Positions 6,559-8,445 of a stretch of 8,445 nucleotides of DNA are shown piece after piece. This stretch comes from Porticoccaceae bacterium (GTDB taxonomy: Bacteria; Pseudomonadota; Gammaproteobacteria; Pseudomonadales; Porticoccaceae): the NCBI GenBank assembly GCA_003491845.1, contig DNBN01000040.1:880-9324 (forward strand). Reading direction: 5' to 3'. The notes beneath the pieces were generated by a model. That model was not told where the DNA came from, made no database searches, and was given only the letters and a program-made list of their open reading frames with translations. Every line of letters starts with the position of its first letter. Position 1 is the stretch's first letter. The translations under genes were made by a program, and so were the position numbers.

Positions 6559-7626
6559 TTGGAATTTTTAGCAGATTACGGTTTATTTTTTGCTAAGGTG
6601 GCAACCTTTGTTGTAGCCTTTGTTATTGTACTTGGAGTAATTGTGGGTGCTAGTCAAAAAGGTAAGCAAAATGCAGATAAGGGTTATCTGGAAATTACAC
6701 CATTAAACGAGCAGTTTGAAGACCTAAAAGAAACCATGTTTATTGCTACGGTAGATGAATCACTGCAAAAAGTTGAGGAAAAACGTCTCAATAAAGAAAA
6801 AAAGAAGCAGCGAAGTCTTGATAAAAAAGCCCATAAGAAAGACCCAGACAATTTAGCTAAGGGCAAAAATAAAATTTTTGTGCTTAATTTTGATGGCAAT
6901 GTAAGTGCTTCAGCTGTAGCGCATTTGCGTGAAGAAATCACCGCGATACTTACCTGCGCAACACCCACTGATGAAGTAGTTCTAAAGTTGGAAAGTGCGG
7001 GAGGTATGGTACATAGCTATGGGTTAGCTAGCAGTCAGTTGGATCGCCTACGAAAACAAAATATTCCGCTCACGGTTTGCGTGGACAAAGTTGCTGCCAG
7101 TGGAGGCTATATGATGGCCTGTGTGGCAGATAAAATCCTAGCAGCACCGTTTGCGATTATTGGTTCTATTGGCGTGGTGGCTCAAATGCCCAATTTTAAT
7201 CGGCTACTGAAAAAAAATGATGTGGATTTTGAATTGCTTACCGCAGGGAAGCATAAGCGTACTCTAACTATGTTTGGCGAAAATACGGACAAAGGTAGAG
7301 AAAAATTTATTGAAGAACTGGAGGAAACTCACCAGCTTTTCAAAGACTATGTCGGCACTCGGCGTCCAGATTTAGATATTGATAAAATTGCCACCGGAGA
7401 GATTTGGTATGGTGCTCAGGCAAAAGAGATAGCCTTGATAGACGACTTGCAGACGAGTGATGAGTATGTGGTGTCACGTATTGAAGAGGCAGATGTGTTC
7501 GAAGTGGCCTATGTGTTTAAAAAGAAGCTTCATCAAAGACTGGGCTTTGCTGCCGAAGAAAGTGCTGATCGTTTGTTAGTCAAGTGGTGGTCTCGGTTGA
7601 CGCAAGGTTCCCATAAATATTTTTAA
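6559..7626 (+). CDS. sohB: SohB, S49-family inner-membrane serine peptidase
   Basis: SohB is a signal-peptide-peptidase-A-like serine protease anchored in the inner membrane with its catalytic domain on one face; in E. coli extra copies compensate for loss of DegP. Starting at TTG 6559 gives 355 residues, close to E. coli SohB (349), and the N-terminus EFLADYGLFFAK lines up with E. coli ELLSEYGLFLAK. Residues about 9-30 form the single membrane anchor. A lysine/glutamate-rich linker (about 68-104) precedes the S49 domain. Family motifs include KLESAGGMVHSYGLA (143-157) and VDKVAASGGYMMACVAD (175-191), whose Ser181 is the nucleophile. AGKHKRTL (229-236) carries Lys233, the likely catalytic base 52 residues later, as in the SppA dyad. 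GSIGVVAQMPNFNR (202-215) is almost unchanged from E. coli. It follows nudC by 55 bases and converges with the antiporter gene, with 12 bases between the stops. Confidence 0.96.
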   Translation: MEFLADYGLFFAKVATFVVAFVIVLGVIVGASQKGKQNADKGYLEITPLNEQFEDLKETMFIATVDESLQKVEEKRLNKEKKKQRSLDKKAHKKDPDNLAKGKNKIFVLNFDGNVSASAVAHLREEITAILTCATPTDEVVLKLESAGGMVHSYGLASSQLDRLRKQNIPLTVCVDKVAASGGYMMACVADKILAAPFAIIGSIGVVAQMPNFNRLLKKNDVDFELLTAGKHKRTLTMFGENTDKGREKFIEELEETHQLFKDYVGTRRPDLDIDKIATGEIWYGAQAKEIALIDDLQTSDEYVVSRIEEADVFEVAYVFKKKLHQRLGFAAEESADRLLVKWWSRLTQGSHKYF

Positions 7627-7638
7627 CAACCCAAACGA

Positions 7639-8445
7639 TCAATCTCTTCGGAGTTTATCTGAAACGGCAATGGGACTTGGAAAATTAAACACCACGATAT
7701 AGCTGGACACTAAAAAGGTTATAATTGCTACACCTTGAATTAGGTGCGAGGCGTACGTGTCGATTAGACCATTGTTAAATGCCAAATAGGCGATTAACAA
7801 AGAGAATTCACTATTTTGCCCAAGTCGGAAACCTATGTCCCATGCCAGAGAATTTGACTCGCTTTGGGATCTTAAAAGGTAGTGATAGATACAAGGTTTT
7901 ATAACCAGCATAGTAGCTGCCAGTACAATCGCAGGGAGGGCAATGACGCTAATTAACTCGAGATTAAATCCGCTTCCCAGAGAAAAAAAGAACAGTATTA
8001 GAAAGAAGTCCCTCAAAGGCTTAAGCTGAAGAGCAATAATTTGTGCTATCGGACTAGTAGCCAGAGCAATTCCAGCAACAAAAGCGCCAATCTCTCTTGA
8101 AAGGCCAGCTAGATGTGCTATCTCAGATATACCTAAACACCAGCCTGTGGCAAGCAAAAATACATATTCACTAATTCGATCAAAGCGAACAAATAACGGC
8201 AACAAGAGGTTTTTTACCAAAACAAAACAGCCGCCGATTAACAGTGGTAATGTGAGAAGCGTCTTGCCAAGGGGCAAGATATTCTCAACGCTAAAGTCAC
8301 CAGAAATGATCACTAATAATACCGCTATGGCTAAGAAATCTTGCATGAGTAACATGCCGATCATTAATTCTCCAGAATGCTTATGATGTAGCGCGGTTGT
8401 TGGCAATAGTTTGATTCCAATGATTGTGCTAGAAAACATCATTGC
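7639..8445 (-). CDS. CPA2-family monovalent cation:proton antiporter, N-terminus cut by window edge
   Basis: The minus-strand frame is open to the right edge, so about 268 C-terminal residues of a Na+/H+ exchanger-type protein are present. The ATG at 8442 lies inside the conserved MMFSSTIIGIKLLP motif and is not the true start. Later landmarks, counted from that methionine, are MQDFLAI (33-39, with the conserved QD pair), then REIGAFVAGIAL, DFFLILFFFSLGSGF and GFRLGQNSEFSLLI. These match CPA2/KefC-like transporters, which exchange K+ or Na+ for H+ across the inner membrane. The protein ends soon after the last membrane segment (PSPIAVSDKLRRD), so it lacks the RCK/TrkA-N nucleotide-binding domain found in KefB and KefC. 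About 130 N-terminal residues are probably missing, judging from family length. Ion specificity cannot be read. No T-run terminator is visible at the 12-base junction with sohB. Confidence 0.9.
   Translation of the reverse strand, partial: AMMFSSTIIGIKLLPTTALHHKHSGELMIGMLLMQDFLAIAVLLVIISGDFSVENILPLGKTLLTLPLLIGGCFVLVKNLLLPLFVRFDRISEYVFLLATGWCLGISEIAHLAGLSREIGAFVAGIALATSPIAQIIALQLKPLRDFFLILFFFSLGSGFNLELISVIALPAIVLAATMLVIKPCIYHYLLRSQSESNSLAWDIGFRLGQNSEFSLLIAYLAFNNGLIDTYASHLIQGVAIITFLVSSYIVVFNFPSPIAVSDKLRRD

Noticed and set aside
1..8445. Mobile element, CRISPR array, toxin-antitoxin or defence cluster
   Set aside because: No transposase, integrase, spaced direct-repeat array or small paired genes were found on either strand; base composition looks even by eye.
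3926..8445. NhaB and the CPA2 antiporter as one sodium-homeostasis island
   Set aside because: They are separate transcription units with unrelated nudC and sohB between them, and no shared control site is visible; proximity is probably incidental.

Overview
The window looks like ordinary chromosomal DNA of a free-living, probably marine, AT-leaning gammaproteobacterium. NhaB, SohB and NudC all read close to the Escherichia coli/Vibrio versions from memory, and this gene set is typical of that class. A finer placement (for example a Cellvibrionales-like lineage) is only a guess. I see no insertion sequence, CRISPR array, tRNA, rRNA, prophage gene or defence island.

Layout. (1) Positions 1-1407, minus strand: a two-gene operon. 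A signal-peptide-bearing three-segment membrane protein resembling DUF6249 proteins comes first, followed 5 bases later by an ECF-type RNA polymerase sigma factor whose C-terminal end is cut by the window edge. (2) 1408-1622: a divergent spacer with a CATGAC/GTCATG inverted repeat and other candidate control elements. (3) 1623-3665, plus strand: a MoxR-type AAA+ ATPase followed by a CoxE-like von Willebrand factor A (VWA) protein, a classic chaperone/metal-binding partner pair. (4) 3666-3925: a convergent spacer with hairpins and a strong bidirectional terminator. (5) 3926-5431, minus strand: the Na+/H+ antiporter NhaB. (6) 5432-5648: a divergent spacer. (7) 5649-6503, plus strand: NudC, the Nudix NAD(H) pyrophosphatase. 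(8) 6559-7626, plus strand: SohB, an S49-family inner-membrane peptidase, most likely starting at TTG. (9) 7639-8445, minus strand: the C-terminal two thirds of a CPA2-type monovalent cation:proton antiporter, cut by the right edge.

How they work together. Most genes are independent housekeeping functions: sodium and pH homeostasis (NhaB, CPA2 antiporter), NAD metabolism or RNA decapping (NudC) and envelope proteolysis (SohB). Two pairs look like functional units: the membrane protein with the sigma factor, a possible envelope-to-transcription signalling pair, and MoxR with VWA, a possible complex-assembly machine. Their targets cannot be read from the sequence.

I found no clear new system. 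The best leads are the sigma-factor/membrane-protein operon with its divergent control region, the MoxR-VWA pair with a glycine in its metal-binding motif, sequence departures in NudC's specificity motif, and a possible frameshift at the 3' end of nhaB.
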